A stretch of 64,000 nt of DNA from Luidia sarsii. Taxonomy: Eukaryota > Echinodermata > Asteroidea > Paxillosida > Luidiidae. This document shows positions 48,121 to 59,242 of the stretch, in pieces. The stretch spans positions 21,098,992-21,162,991 of the forward strand of contig OX465102.1 in the NCBI GenBank assembly GCA_949987565.1, given 5' to 3'. The stretch's first letter is position 1, and each line of letters begins with the position of its first letter. The notes below the pieces were generated by a model that ran no database searches, had not been told where the DNA came from, and was given only the letters and a program-made list of their open reading frames with translations. The position numbers and the translations under genes are program-made.

Positions 48121-48420
48121 TCGAACGTAAGCGAGGGCCTTACGCTTCGATCTTAGCAGGACTTACAATATTCTCAAGGTTCTGCTAGGATCGAATTGTC
48201 TGACCTTCGCTAATTTTGACTATTGTTCTTTAGTATTTATGGGAAATTTACAATAGTGCGCCCTCAAGTGTTTGCATTGCGTTGGCCAATCACAATTCGC
48301 GGAATCTGTTGACCAATGAACGTCTGGAAAGTTTCGAAAATAGAGCTCTTTATCATTCCGAGCAATGTGATTGGCCAACGCGTTGCAAACTCTTGAGGGC
48401 GCACTATTGTGAATCGACCG
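48120..48420. repeat. Hairpin family copy and a second inverted repeat beside S2
   Basis: 48132-48212 is a degraded palindrome of hammerhead-like arms. 48251-48305 and 48355-48415 form a separate inverted repeat sharing CACAATAGTGCGCCCTCAAG and GTTGGCCAATCACA; only one arm of this pair has a match after S1. Confidence 0.6.
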
Positions 48421-48449
48421 TGTTACATTCTCATCGCCGCGAAACATTT

Positions 48450-49340
48450 CTAAAAAGCTGCTTTGATGCGTCTCTCACGCATTTGTTCGTAGCACCAATG
48501 CGAGGCTTCTGCGCATGAACGAACATCGGCAGAAAGACTGTCAATGGCTGGAGGAGGCTTAGGACGCTTGAAGCCCGTGCTCATCAGCGCCTCGTCGAAG
48601 AATCCCCCCACCTTGTTGGCGTGTCTCAGCCCGTTGGACGTAATCCAGGAGTCGGCGACGGCGTCCCCTGCCTCCCAGGACAGGAGCTCCGGGCCGTAAG
48701 GGATGCCCATCTCACGGCAGTAGGCGGGCAGGATGCCCGGTGGATCGGCCAGGAGGTCGTCCATGTCCAGGACAACCGGCTTCTGGCCGAGGTTCACCTC
48801 CACGTACACCATCAATTCGTACAGCTCCTTGAAGCCGTATCCCGGTGGGAAAAGGTACTCGGGGAGTTGTCCTAGATCATTCGCGTGCTCGTCACCGAGA
48901 GTTGCCATCAGGCTCGTCTTCCACGACGGGAACACTTTCGCCGGGTGACGGATCAGGAAGCTGTGCCTAAAATCGCTGGGCAGCATGTAGTACTTCGCCC
49001 GCACATAGAACGCCATGTCCTTACAGAAAACAATATTCTTGTCTTCGCATGGTCCGCCTAGTAGCTCGTCTCGTATCCAGGCGTACGAGTAGTTTTCATC
49101 TGGATAGCCTGGGGTGGCCTCTGCGCTGTGCGTGTGACCGGTAACTACGTCCATCCGCCTGGCAATCGGGGTGTCCGGGTCATGCTTCAGCGTCACTCTC
49201 TCCGGGCCCACGTAGAATGCGCTCGCGTAGGGCTCGTTCACCACCCGGAGACCGTCGACGAAACTGAGGCACTTGGTCAGGGCGGTGGAGACGGTGCGAG
49301 GAACGCACCACAGAAACACGCGATTCACCTGATCAGACAT
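48450..49340 (-). CDS. P-loop sulfotransferase-like protein S2
   Basis: Intact 296-aa frame on the minus strand, collinear with S1. The coding exon follows an acceptor (GTTTTATGTAG at about 49374). PAPS-type loop VPRTVSTALTK and IRHPAKVFPSWK are unchanged. Differences from S1 are scattered (NEPYAS for NEAYAS, FYVGP for FYMGP, WITSNG for WIMSNG, SHWCYE for SQWYYE, RRIKAAF for RRIKAAS) and no stop or frameshift is present, so both copies look functional. Substrate unknown. It lies in the right arm of the inverted duplication, with exon E beyond it as C' lies beyond S1. Confidence 0.85.
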   Translation of the reverse strand: MSDQVNRVFLWCVPRTVSTALTKCLSFVDGLRVVNEPYASAFYVGPERVTLKHDPDTPIARRMDVVTGHTHSAEATPGYPDENYSYAWIRDELLGGPCEDKNIVFCKDMAFYVRAKYYMLPSDFRHSFLIRHPAKVFPSWKTSLMATLGDEHANDLGQLPEYLFPPGYGFKELYELMVYVEVNLGQKPVVLDMDDLLADPPGILPAYCREMGIPYGPELLSWEAGDAVADSWITSNGLRHANKVGGFFDEALMSTGFKRPKPPPAIDSLSADVRSCAEASHWCYEQMRERRIKAAF

Positions 49341-49609
49341 CGCGGTGTATTCGCCCGAAGAATGCTTTCTCTACATAAAACAGAGAGAAGAATATAAACA
49401 AATTAGGAGGGCCTGAGGTTTCGATCTTAGCAAAACCTCAAAACATCAAGTTTTTTATATATGCAATTTCGCTCAAAAGGGGGTTATAAAGCCACTCTAG
49501 GTAAACCACAAAGAGCCGAATTATTTTGACCATCTTACAGCCGGGGTGGATTCAGCCCCCCCCCCCCCTCATTTCTCGGTCGTTCAATGGTGGATATAAA
49601 TTATATTTG

Positions 49610-50570
49610 ACAGGGTAATAAAAGAATTACAGTATTCTCCATCCATCTATGACACCCTCATGAGGCTATTGCTGGCCAAGAACAATTTCTCCTTTCTTGG
49701 CAAGCACTATCTTCAAGTGCATGGCACTGATATGGGCACGCGCATGGCTCCTTCCTTTGCTTGCCTCTTCATGGGTGACCTTGCCGGAACGCATGCTCAG
49801 TGAGGCTCCATGCCGTCTCTGGATTTGGTGGAGATACATAGATGAAGTTTTGTTTATTTAGACTAGGGACGGTAGCAGCTTGAATGCTTTCTTTGACCGC
49901 ATCAATTCCTTCCACAGGACTATCAAATTCACATGGGAGCAGTCTCTTCAGATGACCCACTTTCTGGATGGCACCGTCCAGAAAGACCTCAATACACTAA
50001 CTACTGACTTGTAGCCTATTCTAAGCCCACCGACACTCATCTATATCTCCATGCCTCCAGTTGTCACACCAGACACTGTAAGACTGGTATAGCTTACAGC
50101 CAGGCCCTCAGATTGAGGCGCATATGTTCCAATGAGTCTGACTTTCGCCGCCATACACGTGTATTGGCCAGTAACTTGGTTGCTAGAGTCTATAGTTCTC
50201 GCCAACTGAAGAACTCCATTGCTTAAGTCTATTCCATTCCCAGAAGTTCGGCACTCAAACAAAAGCCACCAGGTCCAAGGACAATCCCAAGGTTACCTTA
50301 GTTACTTCCTACCACCCTTCTCTTCCTCCTCTAAGGAAGATAACTAATGAAAACCAACATATTCTCCACACTTCAGATCGTCTGGCTGATGCCATTCCAA
50401 ATTCGCCTGTTTTGGCTTTCAGGCGCCCCCGTAACCTGTGTGGCTTAATTTTCCGAGCAGATGTTCCCCCTTTAAACACTTAACCTCCCACTAAATTTGG
50501 TACATTTAAGTGTACCTCGAAATGCATTGTTTGCAAGACACGTCAAGGAAATAGACTCTTTCAATGGACA
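49610..50570 (+). pseudogene. Decayed Penelope-like element reverse transcriptase
   Basis: Plus-strand fragments in shifting frames carry reverse-transcriptase text of Penelope type: LGKHYLQVHGTDMGTRMAPSF (about 49700-49760), then WRYIDEVLFI (about 49830-49860; the second catalytic Asp of the usual YIDD is Glu here), then IKFTWEQS, then a late TFKCTSKCIVCKT (about 50505-50545) typical of the region before the GIY-YIG endonuclease. Several stop codons and frame changes make it non-functional. No endonuclease domain was found after it. It has no counterpart beside S1, so it is a later insertion or was lost there. Confidence 0.65.
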
Positions 50571-50764
50571 TTCTTCTTCTAGCTCGTTAATGTTTCATGA
50601 TTCAATTTTTGTCTTTTTTTATGTTTTCTTATGTTTTTAATTGAATTTCCTATGAAACCTGCATGGTGATAGAGAAACGGGCCGATCTGCTGTCAGCTGG
50701 TATGCCTCTCTGTTGTTGTGTAGCCGTCCCTGAAAGCGGTAACAGAGGTTTATTGTGCCATACG

Positions 50765-51015
50765 AATGTCGACATTGGCCATTCCCATAGGATTATACAG
50801 CAATTGCCATTGTTTCTACAGCGAATGTCTGATTACTCAACATTGAATATTCACATAGGTTTGCACAGCGAATGTCTAATTTTTCTCAACATTAGAAATT
50901 CCCATAGGTTTGTACAGCGAATGTCTCATGACTCAACATTGGACATTGCCTGATATTTGTGCAGTAAATGGCTGATTTTTCTCGACATTGGACATTTCCG
51001 TAGGTTTGTGCAGTG
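50765..51015. repeat. About 61-bp minisatellite, right-arm copy (part 1)
   Basis: About four to five units with ATTCCCATAGG, TTTGTACAGCGAATGTCTGA and CTCAACATTGGAC. Matches 30505-30655 in inverted orientation. Confidence 0.7.
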
Positions 51016-51474
51016 CTTATCAAAACCTTTCTAGTCAAAAGGACCCATACAAACCAGCCCAAAGCGCACGGTCTGGTGATCTTGGCAACAAAGAGCTCCC
51101 TGGCCCTGTGTAGACCGTGTTGGGCCAGTCCATTATTGCTATAGGTGTTGACTGTTGAACGGCACTGTGTGAGGGTACACTGAGTAAGGTATTTATGGTT
51201 TTTACAACATAAATATTGTAAACTTTGAATAAATTTAAGAAACTTACTCACAATTTGGCATCAAATAAAGCAAAATTGGCAACGATTTCCACACTAACTG
51301 CATACAGAGCGAACCGGACCCGTGCTGCATAGTGCACTGATCTGATGCGTGTTACATACATGTACTGTACATGGCCGGATGTGTGTGTGTTCGTGTGCAG
51401 TTCGTCGAGCCATGCAACGATCAATTTCATTGGCTTTTCATATCCCCAATTTTCAGATCCCCAATGTGTCATGA

Positions 51475-51640
51475 CTCACATTGGACATTCCCATAGGTTT
51501 TGTACAGCGAATGTCTGATTACTCAACATTGGACAATTTCCATTGGTTTGTACAGCGAATAATCTGATTCCCCAACATTGGACAGTCACATAGGTGAATT
51601 TCTGATTTCTTTTCTACATAGAACATTCCCATAGATCGCA
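51475..51640. repeat. About 61-bp minisatellite, right-arm copy (part 2)
   Basis: Further units of the 50765-51015 minisatellite, separated from it by about 460 bases (51016-51474) in which nothing was recognised. Confidence 0.65.
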
Positions 51641-51749
51641 TCCCGGTGCCTTTCACAGCAAAAGAACCCGACAGTGATAACCTTTGGTCCGATAGATAAC
51701 ACATTATCTAAACCCCGTTATTACTAGTACGTACATGTTTTAACGACGA

Positions 51750-52375
51750 TTGCAGATGCGGATGGGATGGAACACAGCGAGGTTTTGGTGCGACTTTGGT
51801 GCATCACAAACCGACCCAGAGCACGTTGGTGTAGGCTATGATAATGCAGCCTTTCAGTTCAGCATTACGTGGTACACGCTGCTATTGTTGATGGATCACT
51901 GCGCTCGAGGTCAAAGAGTTCGCTTTGCAGGTGCTGAAATGCAACGGAACGGTGGCTGTATGTTATATTGAATTTTGACTAAAGCCATAACGTATTTACA
52001 GTATGAATGTCAACGTGTCTGTCGTTCAGGCACAAAGGTCGAATACAGGATAGGGTTCGACGCTACACTTTATGTTGTTTTTGTCACAGTCTGTATGTCA
52101 ATTGTGTCTGGTGCTCAGGCACTAAAGGTCGAATAATGCATAGGGTTCGACTCGAGGTGCTAAATTATATTTTCGCGTTTCCACTCGGCGCTTGCAGCAA
52201 CAACAATAGTGGTTTTGTGTTCATTGTTGCCAATACTGGCCCACTTCCAAACACCAGTCTAGATTTCACATTCCATTCCAGTTAATTGTTTTGTTCTTGC
52301 ATCACTGACTGAGATGCAGGCCATCGCAATTAGCTAAAGGAAACATCCTGCTATAGGATCGAAACGTCCGACCCT
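51750..52375. repeat. Inverted match of 29860-30400 in the right arm
   Basis: Shares GTTTTGGTGCGACTTTGGTGC, GAAATGCAACGGAACGGTGGC and the TTTTGACTAAAGCCATAACG block, reversed, and ends with a hammerhead-like fragment at 52346-52375 (ATCCTGCTATAGGATCGAAACGTCC written in two halves of a hairpin). The ORFs over it differ between the arms. Confidence 0.65.
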
Positions 52376-52384
52376 TAAAACTTG

Positions 52385-52560
52385 TTGCGATTTGAGAAAT
52401 TGCAAAGAAGGAACGTGGACTGGACCGGAATCGGAACCTGAGACGTCTGGTTTTGCGTATACTCTACCAAGGAACCAGAAGCACGCAAAACCAGGGGTCT
52501 TGGGTTCGAGACCCCGTCCAATCAAATGTTTCCATTTCCACTCTTTTTTCAAAAGTTGTT
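52385..52560. repeat. Opposed SINE box B fragments
   Basis: Inverted counterpart of 29735-29860, with GCACGCAAAACCAGG followed by GGGTTCGAGACCCCGTCC. Confidence 0.55.
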
Positions 52561-52734
52561 GAAAAGTTCTTAGTCAGGTTTTTCTCCCTTCATTCGTTTG
52601 ACTTTTGAGATTGGAATCATAAGACAATAAATAATGTAAACCGTGCTGACTGATCCAAAATGACCAGAATGCAAATCTGAACAAATTGCAGGAGCATAAA
52701 GAAAGGGTCTACTTGGATTGATTCTTCAGGCCCT

Positions 52735-52915
52735 CGGGATCTCGGACCGAAAATTGGGGCCTCGGGATCTCGGATCAAAACTACGACACATTGGGATCTC
52801 GGATCAAAACTTCGGGCTATCGCGTTCTTGGATCGAATCTTCACACCCTCGGGTTCTCGGATCGAAACTTCGGGCCCTCGGGTTCTCGGATCAAATCTTC
52901 GTGCCCTCTCGGGTT
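52735..52915. repeat. 29-bp minisatellite, right-arm copy
   Basis: About six units with CTCGGGATCTCGGATC and AAACTTCGGGCC; inverted relative to 29428-29575 and with a different unit number. Confidence 0.75.
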
Positions 52916-53189
52916 CAAGTCGCAATCCAGTAATTTGTTTTTATTGCCATGAAAATATAGCTGGAGGATTCTGAAAGGCAACATTTCATAGAGATTCCAC
53001 AGTTGTACTTGGGTAGAATCATTGAAGTCTTCGGAACACCTGCACTGCATAGCAGTCTGCATAAGAGACAACAAAAATGTACACAGACCCGGCATGGGTG
53101 TAAACGGAATCACTGTGGTCTATATTGCAGGTTTGTATTTGAATGGATTTTTTTCATGTCATACTTCACGTCCCAAAAAGTGTGTGTGT

Positions 53190-54400
53190 ATGTATCTGTT
53201 GTGGAATCATGATGATGTCCCCTAACTTTTGAAAGTGGTGGGGGACATGTCCCCAGACCACCATCTATTATGGTTGTTGAGGTGAAGTGGCGTTCAACCC
53301 GTGTCCAATAATCAGCTCCAATTATAGAGGAAGACATGAAAATACAAATCAATGAATAAATCGCAAACAGCGAGACTAACAAGCCATATTCGCGCTCTGC
53401 AATTTTGACCTGATGAGTTTAGTTTCAACGTTCGGCATGCAAGCCCTACGCATTAGAACAGTGTTCGTTTTTCGATCTACACGTTTGGAAGACAGACCAT
53501 GCCGCGTGGTTGGTGTGGGGAAACGGCATTTTGATGTGCTCGAAAATTTGAATACAAATTCATTAACACTCTATTACCATGACTCCCATCCCATCAATTT
53601 AAATTTGGGTGCAATTGAGAAGCGCAGCCTTGGTCTAGCACACATTTTGAGTGGCATAGGTCGGTCAGGAGCACGGCGTTTGATATAAATAAGATGGCAA
53701 GGATTATTCTATGTAGGACCTAATGTTTACTCATAACAATGTTTAAATGTATATTTTCGGCCTGCCAAATGTCTTGTGAAATATTTCAAAAGAGGAATAT
53801 GAATGAATTTAAGTGAAAAAATTATACCAATGCACGTCTTAATCAGATATGCTTTCTACAATCAACTGTAATTGGCGAGTCATGGGCACATTTAGCCGCA
53901 TTTTGCACCGTACCACGATTGATAACGTCTGAATAAAGACTATATACACTGTGCACAATAAACGCGGAGTTGTGTTTGCGCTTCATACGTGTGTCCTGCT
54001 ATTATACTTCCAGAACCAAACGACTACAATACATGGTATCTCACCAAATGAGGCTAAACAAAATTAACCCTTTTTTTCTGAGAGCGCTTTACTAATAGTG
54101 TTCCCAAAAAAATAGCCCTTTTAATGTTTTGCTCTGTCGGAGCTACTTTTTCATTGCATATTCACATTGATGTATTTAAAGGTATTCACAGCCTATGGCG
54201 GCCAATGGCCCTAGCACGTAACTAACGCTTCCTTTATTTGATAACATCAATGATCACACTCAATGACCTATTTTTTTACAGAAGGGCAAAAATCCTGAAG
54301 AAAATTCCACCAACATAATGTAGATATCCTAAACAATGTTACCGGTAATTAGTTTGAAAACAATAAGTGTGATTAGTTTTTTGAAAACTTGTCTGTGGAA
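53190..54400. repeat. Right-arm blocks matching 25.5-28.0 kb
   Basis: 53190-53330 matches 27900-28040; 53400-53695 matches 26450-26755; 53700-54060 matches 26100-26440 and 20590-20900, all inverted. A 91-codon plus-strand frame at 53413-53688 is almost unchanged in the left arm but has no recognised domain. Confidence 0.65.
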
Positions 54401-55590
54401 TAAATAAGCGTGAACTTCGTAAAGCTAGTATTCCATTATGTCTACCATTTCGACAAAAATCTTCAAATATCTACATGGGAAAAATATAAGAAACCCCAGT
54501 GTTATCGTGGTCAACAAAGTCCTTCGACTCACGTTGATTAAAAATACGATGCCAACGGCGTATTGTTATAGCGCCACCCTTTGGCCGACGATAATTTTTG
54601 TTGTCAAAAAGATGGCGCCGAATTCGATTGCCAGCATCGCGTATTCGCGTCAAATGTGCCGTGTTTGAAACCAAATGGATCCTTGGATGGTTTATAATAC
54701 CTAAAAAGGCAGTAAGGAGGTACGTAGTCTACCTTAAGAACAACAAATGTGTGTAAATGTTTATTTGTGAGATTTAAGAACCTAAAATTCTTGATTGTAC
54801 TGGGCATGCATGTACACCCAATATAAATACACACTGTTTACTACAGTATAATCATGGAGGTGTGATAATGTCCTTAGCAGAGCTATACTACAACGTAGGA
54901 CGATGTATACATCATGTACGATGCATAAGACTTATATAAATTATACGCATACAGACTGATTTGATTTATCCATTCAATTTAAGTAAAGCAAACTGTTCAT
55001 TTTATTTAAGATTTTGTAATAGTAAACGTAAGCAATTGATTTATGATCCTGTTTTATTATATGTTCACAGTTTTTACGGAGCAATTGATGGAGCAAAAAT
55101 AGATAAAAATAAAAAATAAAATGGATAATTGGCACTAAAGAAATGAGTAAAGGAATTATTTCAGTGGATGCTACACCCAGAAAGGTACAGAGGTGCACGG
55201 TTTATTTCCCCATTACCATAATTATATTATTTCATGGGCTGGCGCTCGGCTGAAACATGCTCAGTACCACTTAGCATAACACCAAGCATAGCAGTAAAGC
55301 CCACCGTGTCCTAACTTATTCGACAGTTCATTATAGTTCCCTGGCCGTAAAAAAATGCAGTATTAGGTTCATTTTAGTTGCCCCATTCAGCCGAGTAGAG
55401 GACATATTATTTGTCTTTCTTTTTTGTTAATGTCGGAATACCAAACCGTCAACAAGATGGAAGTGCTAAGACGGTGAACAGACGTCACCGTCTACAAAGC
55501 ACGTGCGGATTACCTTCTCCATCCTTCCTCATTGCCGCCGCTGGTATCCGGCGATCTATTAGTTGCGAAATCACTGCGGCAAACGTAAAC
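54400..55590. other. Intergenic, nothing recognised
   Basis: AT-rich, without repeat partners that I could find and without a supported ORF. Confidence 0.4.
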
Positions 55591-57080
55591 CAGCGAAATA
55601 AAGGCCGAGCCGCATTTTCTTTGCCGTAGGTACGGTAAGCAAGTCAAAAATTGATTTTATTTACGTCTGGAGGAAAACGAAAAAAAAATCATCAAGAATC
55701 AATGTAAATCGTCCTTTCATTTTCATGTGAATGTCGGTCGTATAGAACCCCTTATAATTCCGTGCCGACCATGGTGGTTACTACATTGTACAGGTACATG
55801 TACAGTACAGTTGTATGAATGTCAAAAACACGCAGTGTGATTCGGGCTCAGGGTGAATATGCGATGTAAATATCATTAGCAGCGAAAGTGACTGGCTTGC
55901 ATTACATTGCAAACAACCCTGATGTGGTGTCCGAAGCCTTGTGCGAACCGTTGTTTGCACTGTACATACACATGATGTCCCGGGGTGCGTGTAATACAAT
56001 TCACGTGGATCTAATGCATCTACGTGTACAATGCTGTCCAGCGCAGCTACGCTGCCAAAAAGCAATACGTGTGATCGAACGGCCAAATTTAACCGGCCTG
56101 CCTGCCTTGCAGGCAGCGACGGCTGGGAGAATTGCGCTCATTGTGTTAACATTTTCACCATCGTAATTTCCGTTACCAGGATAACTTGTGCGCTTTCGGG
56201 AGCTCCCGTGTACTGATAACCATGGTCTGAAATCACACATGCACATTGAGATACAACAAAGAATAGAGCTTCATAGTATGCAGTCTTCCAGACTTGTATT
56301 CGCGTCTCGAAACATCGAGTCCAAGTCCGAGTCAGAAAAGTTGAGCCCACGACCGAGTCAAGAGTCACATTAACATTGTATATTGCAAAATTAAAAAAGT
56401 AGCTTGGTATATCTGTCTCCATATGAAGTCTCCATTATGAAGTCCAATCAAAACACCAGCCAGGTACATGTTTTTATTGAGCGGTTGCTGGTCCCTGCAC
56501 TTCTCGTATCCACGTATTAATTATTATTGATGGAACCAGACTTATATCTGCTTAGCCTTCTTCACAAGTCTCTCACGACAATGTCACGTTTACTAGATAT
56601 ATAGGTTTATTATTAATGCACATGAATGCGCGGCAACGGGTTGGAGAAGAATAATATTATTTCCAACGGATGGATTTCAGGTTTTGTGTGTTGGACTGTA
56701 CAATATACTTGCACATGCGCATTGCAAGTAACTACGATCAAATAAATTTCGCCAGGCCAGGTTGGCCTTGATACGTATTTGCCAATTTAGAGCACTGGGT
56801 CTAATTCCATAATAATGAGGAAAATTGTGTGGTTGACGTGGCAAGCGTTTCGTATCGTTGATATAGGGCTCAGTTTCCATGCCAACCTATTGACCTAAAC
56901 CATGGACCGAAAAAATGCTCCATGCGTAAACCCAATGCATCTGAAACGTGGATTGGTGGCTTAGATATGACCAAGGTGTATCTGTCGGTGCACATTCCTT
57001 TATTCTTGTCTCCTGTTCGCAAAGGAGAAGCGCAGTGTAAGACGAAAATAACACCGGTGGAGCAGGTAAACCTTCAAGTT
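55590..57080. repeat. Right-arm blocks matching 18.6-20.6 kb
   Basis: 55590-55740 matches 20330-20560 (TTTCCTCCAGACGTAAAT, reversed) and 56050-56580 matches 19240-19800, including CAGGCAGGCCGGTTA-type text reversed. ORFs on either arm are not conserved in frame, so the 155-codon ORF at 19709-20176 is not called. Confidence 0.6.
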
Positions 57081-57100
57081 GCCGTGTGATTTCCTTAGCG

Positions 57101-57308
57101 ATGGCCGCCTCCAGTTATCGGCTGGTCCTTTTATTGCCGCTGGCTTTGGCAGTTTTGGCTTCCTCGCTGCTTGTCAGGGGGCAGTCCTGCGGCGCCATGA
57201 CCCACGCCGAACCGGGAGACGATTTCGCCTCGCTCATGGCGAAGACGATCGCCAACTTCAATGCAAACTGCCGGGGAAAGAAGAAACACAAGCGTATAGG
57301 TATCGAAG
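57101..57308 (+). CDS. Apextrin-like signal-peptide exon E (partial gene)
   Basis: A 208-nt exon 1 from the ATG of MAASSYRL to the donor GAAG/GTGAGT, encoding 69 codons plus one base in phase 1, as in genes A-D. The frame is intact through the basic CRGKKKH patch. No linker or ApeC exon is found in the remaining 6.7 kb of the window, where a BEL/Pao element begins about 0.9 kb downstream. The rest may lie to the right of the element, or this may be an orphan exon. Its left-arm partner C' is broken. Confidence 0.65.
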
Positions 57309-57589
57309 GTGAGTGACGATTCCTGAATAAAAAAAAAGAAACAATTCTGATGAAAAAACTAGAGCTTCTATGACTTTTTGCAACAGAGCATAGGGCTTTC
57401 CCACATAGATACATCAATCAAGCAAGTGTCGATTTACATAACATTCCTAACACAATAACTAATTATGAAGGTGTCGCGTGTTTTGAAATATCGGGGTTTT
57501 TTTTGATGACGTCATGATTAAGTCATGTCATTTTCGCCACGCAGGGTGATTGTGAACCATATCCCCAATATATACGTCTATCAGAAAAA

Positions 57590-58225
57590 AATATCACTGT
57601 TGGCTTAATATGCTCAATGGAATGTGAAAATCTTCAACGTTCGTGACCTCAGTAGTATTCACAAGATAACGTCACAATCACAATATGACTATTGTTTAAT
57701 ACACCTTGTCCCAACTTAGATACATGCCAAATGAAGAACCCATACCATCCAATCCCCCTAAACGCACACACACATTGTGTGCACAATGTCTATGGGACTT
57801 CATGATAATAATATCAACAACTTCATAATTCGAAGAAATTATAAATATTTGTTTGATGCCAATATAATAGGGTTTGCGGTGACAGATGAACAAGAGGTGG
57901 GGTTCTGAAAAAGTACCTGAGTTAATACGCAAGTTCTTTTTCAAACCACACCTCTTCTTTGAGAGACCAATATACACAATATCGAGAAAACTATTGTAAG
58001 ACTTAATAAAGGCTAAAACACTTCACAAACTCAACACTTTTAAAGTCTACCCCCTAAATAACAACCGTAATAGGATAGCGCGCCCCGCCCACAAAAAACC
58101 TCTTTTGTGCGTGGGCCAAAGAGAAGGTGATGACGTCATCGGCAGTGCAATGTTGCATGATTGATTGCACACACCCACACGTATAGTATGCGCGCACGAT
58201 ACCTGTTTTTTTTTCAGTACCCGTC
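57590..58225. repeat. Inverted copy of 23620-24235, interrupted by the BEL/Pao element
   Basis: Matches the 23.6-24.2 kb block in reverse orientation up to CAGTACCCGTC at 58215-58225, where similarity stops abruptly at the retrotransposon. Confidence 0.8.
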
Positions 58226-58837
58226 TGTTGTGGATAGGATGTAAAAAAGTTTGTTGAGGTCATAGGCTCTCCTCCTGTAGACACACGAGGGCGCTGTTCC
58301 GTTGACAACGGTGCAGCTCTACAGTTCAGTTATATTTCGGTTACAGCGATCTTGCTACATTGTCAAAATACTCCACCTTGATTTCCCCCTAATGCGCCCA
58401 ATGATGTAAGTGCACTTTATTTTCTTGAAGGATAATTGTTATAGAGTAAAATGAATATAATTTTCTTTATAGTCCAGATAGAATAATAGTGAAATTTCAG
58501 TCCCTAAATTTAACCTTTCATATTTGTGGTAATGGAATTATGTCATTGTTTAACTGTGCAGCAGATATATACATTTTGTTGTTCTGAAGAGAGCTACATG
58601 TATTTCCCAGTTTGTTAATGTACTGTTTGATCATTCTAAGAGGGGAGTACATATCATTTTGGTTTGTTTTGTCTTTTGAATGTTTAATTTACAGATTGAA
58701 CTCTTTGCCATCTCACAAGTAAAACCAGAATACAATATGAGTGGTGATTAGTACATAACATTTATGCGTCGGTGGAATATTTATTGAAGTGTCCGTTACA
58801 TCAAGTTCAATATCAGCGTCCAAAGAGAAACGACAGG

Positions 58838-59242
58838 ATGAGTACTGCAGTACCAAGTCCAGGAGACGATGTAAAGCCGGAAGACTCGGCCAGTCAGTGC
58901 AGTCATACAACAAGCACCTCTTCAAGCAGGAGAGCCAGAATAGAGGTTATGGCGAAGAAGGCTGCACTACAAGCAGAAATGGAGGCCCTCAAAGAGCAGC
59001 AAGAGCTGGAGCTACAGGAACTGAGGCTCCAACAAAGAAAAACGGAGCTCCAAATCAAGGCTAAGCTGTCCCGTGCAGAGGCAGAGGAACGAGTGTATGC
59101 TGAATATGATGAGAGGAAGAGCGAAGTTCGTCCGACACAGACCAGTCTGCCCCCATCGAGCCCAGTCCAGGCAGTTCGCTCCCACAAGGTGGGTCAAGTG
59201 AAACGATCCAGTACCCCATCGAGGATCGTGACACGCCCTTGA
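58838..59242 (+). pseudogene. BEL/Pao gag N-terminus
   Basis: Begins at the Met of MSTAVPSPGDD, with a charged coiled-coil-like stretch (QAEMEALKEQQELELQEL) and then a Pro/Ser-rich tail. The frame ends at TGA 59240-59242, where the next frame starts with a -1 shift. BEL elements normally have one long ORF. A mutation is more likely than programmed frameshifting, since no clear slippery heptamer is seen. Confidence 0.7.

Larger units (their letters stand above)
48200..57316. repeat. Right arm of the large inverted duplication
   Basis: Reverse-order, reverse-strand partner of about 18290-33740. It holds S2, a Penelope-like fragment, minisatellites and signal-peptide exon E. It lacks an equivalent of gene C. 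It is about 6 kb shorter than the left arm. Confidence 0.85.
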
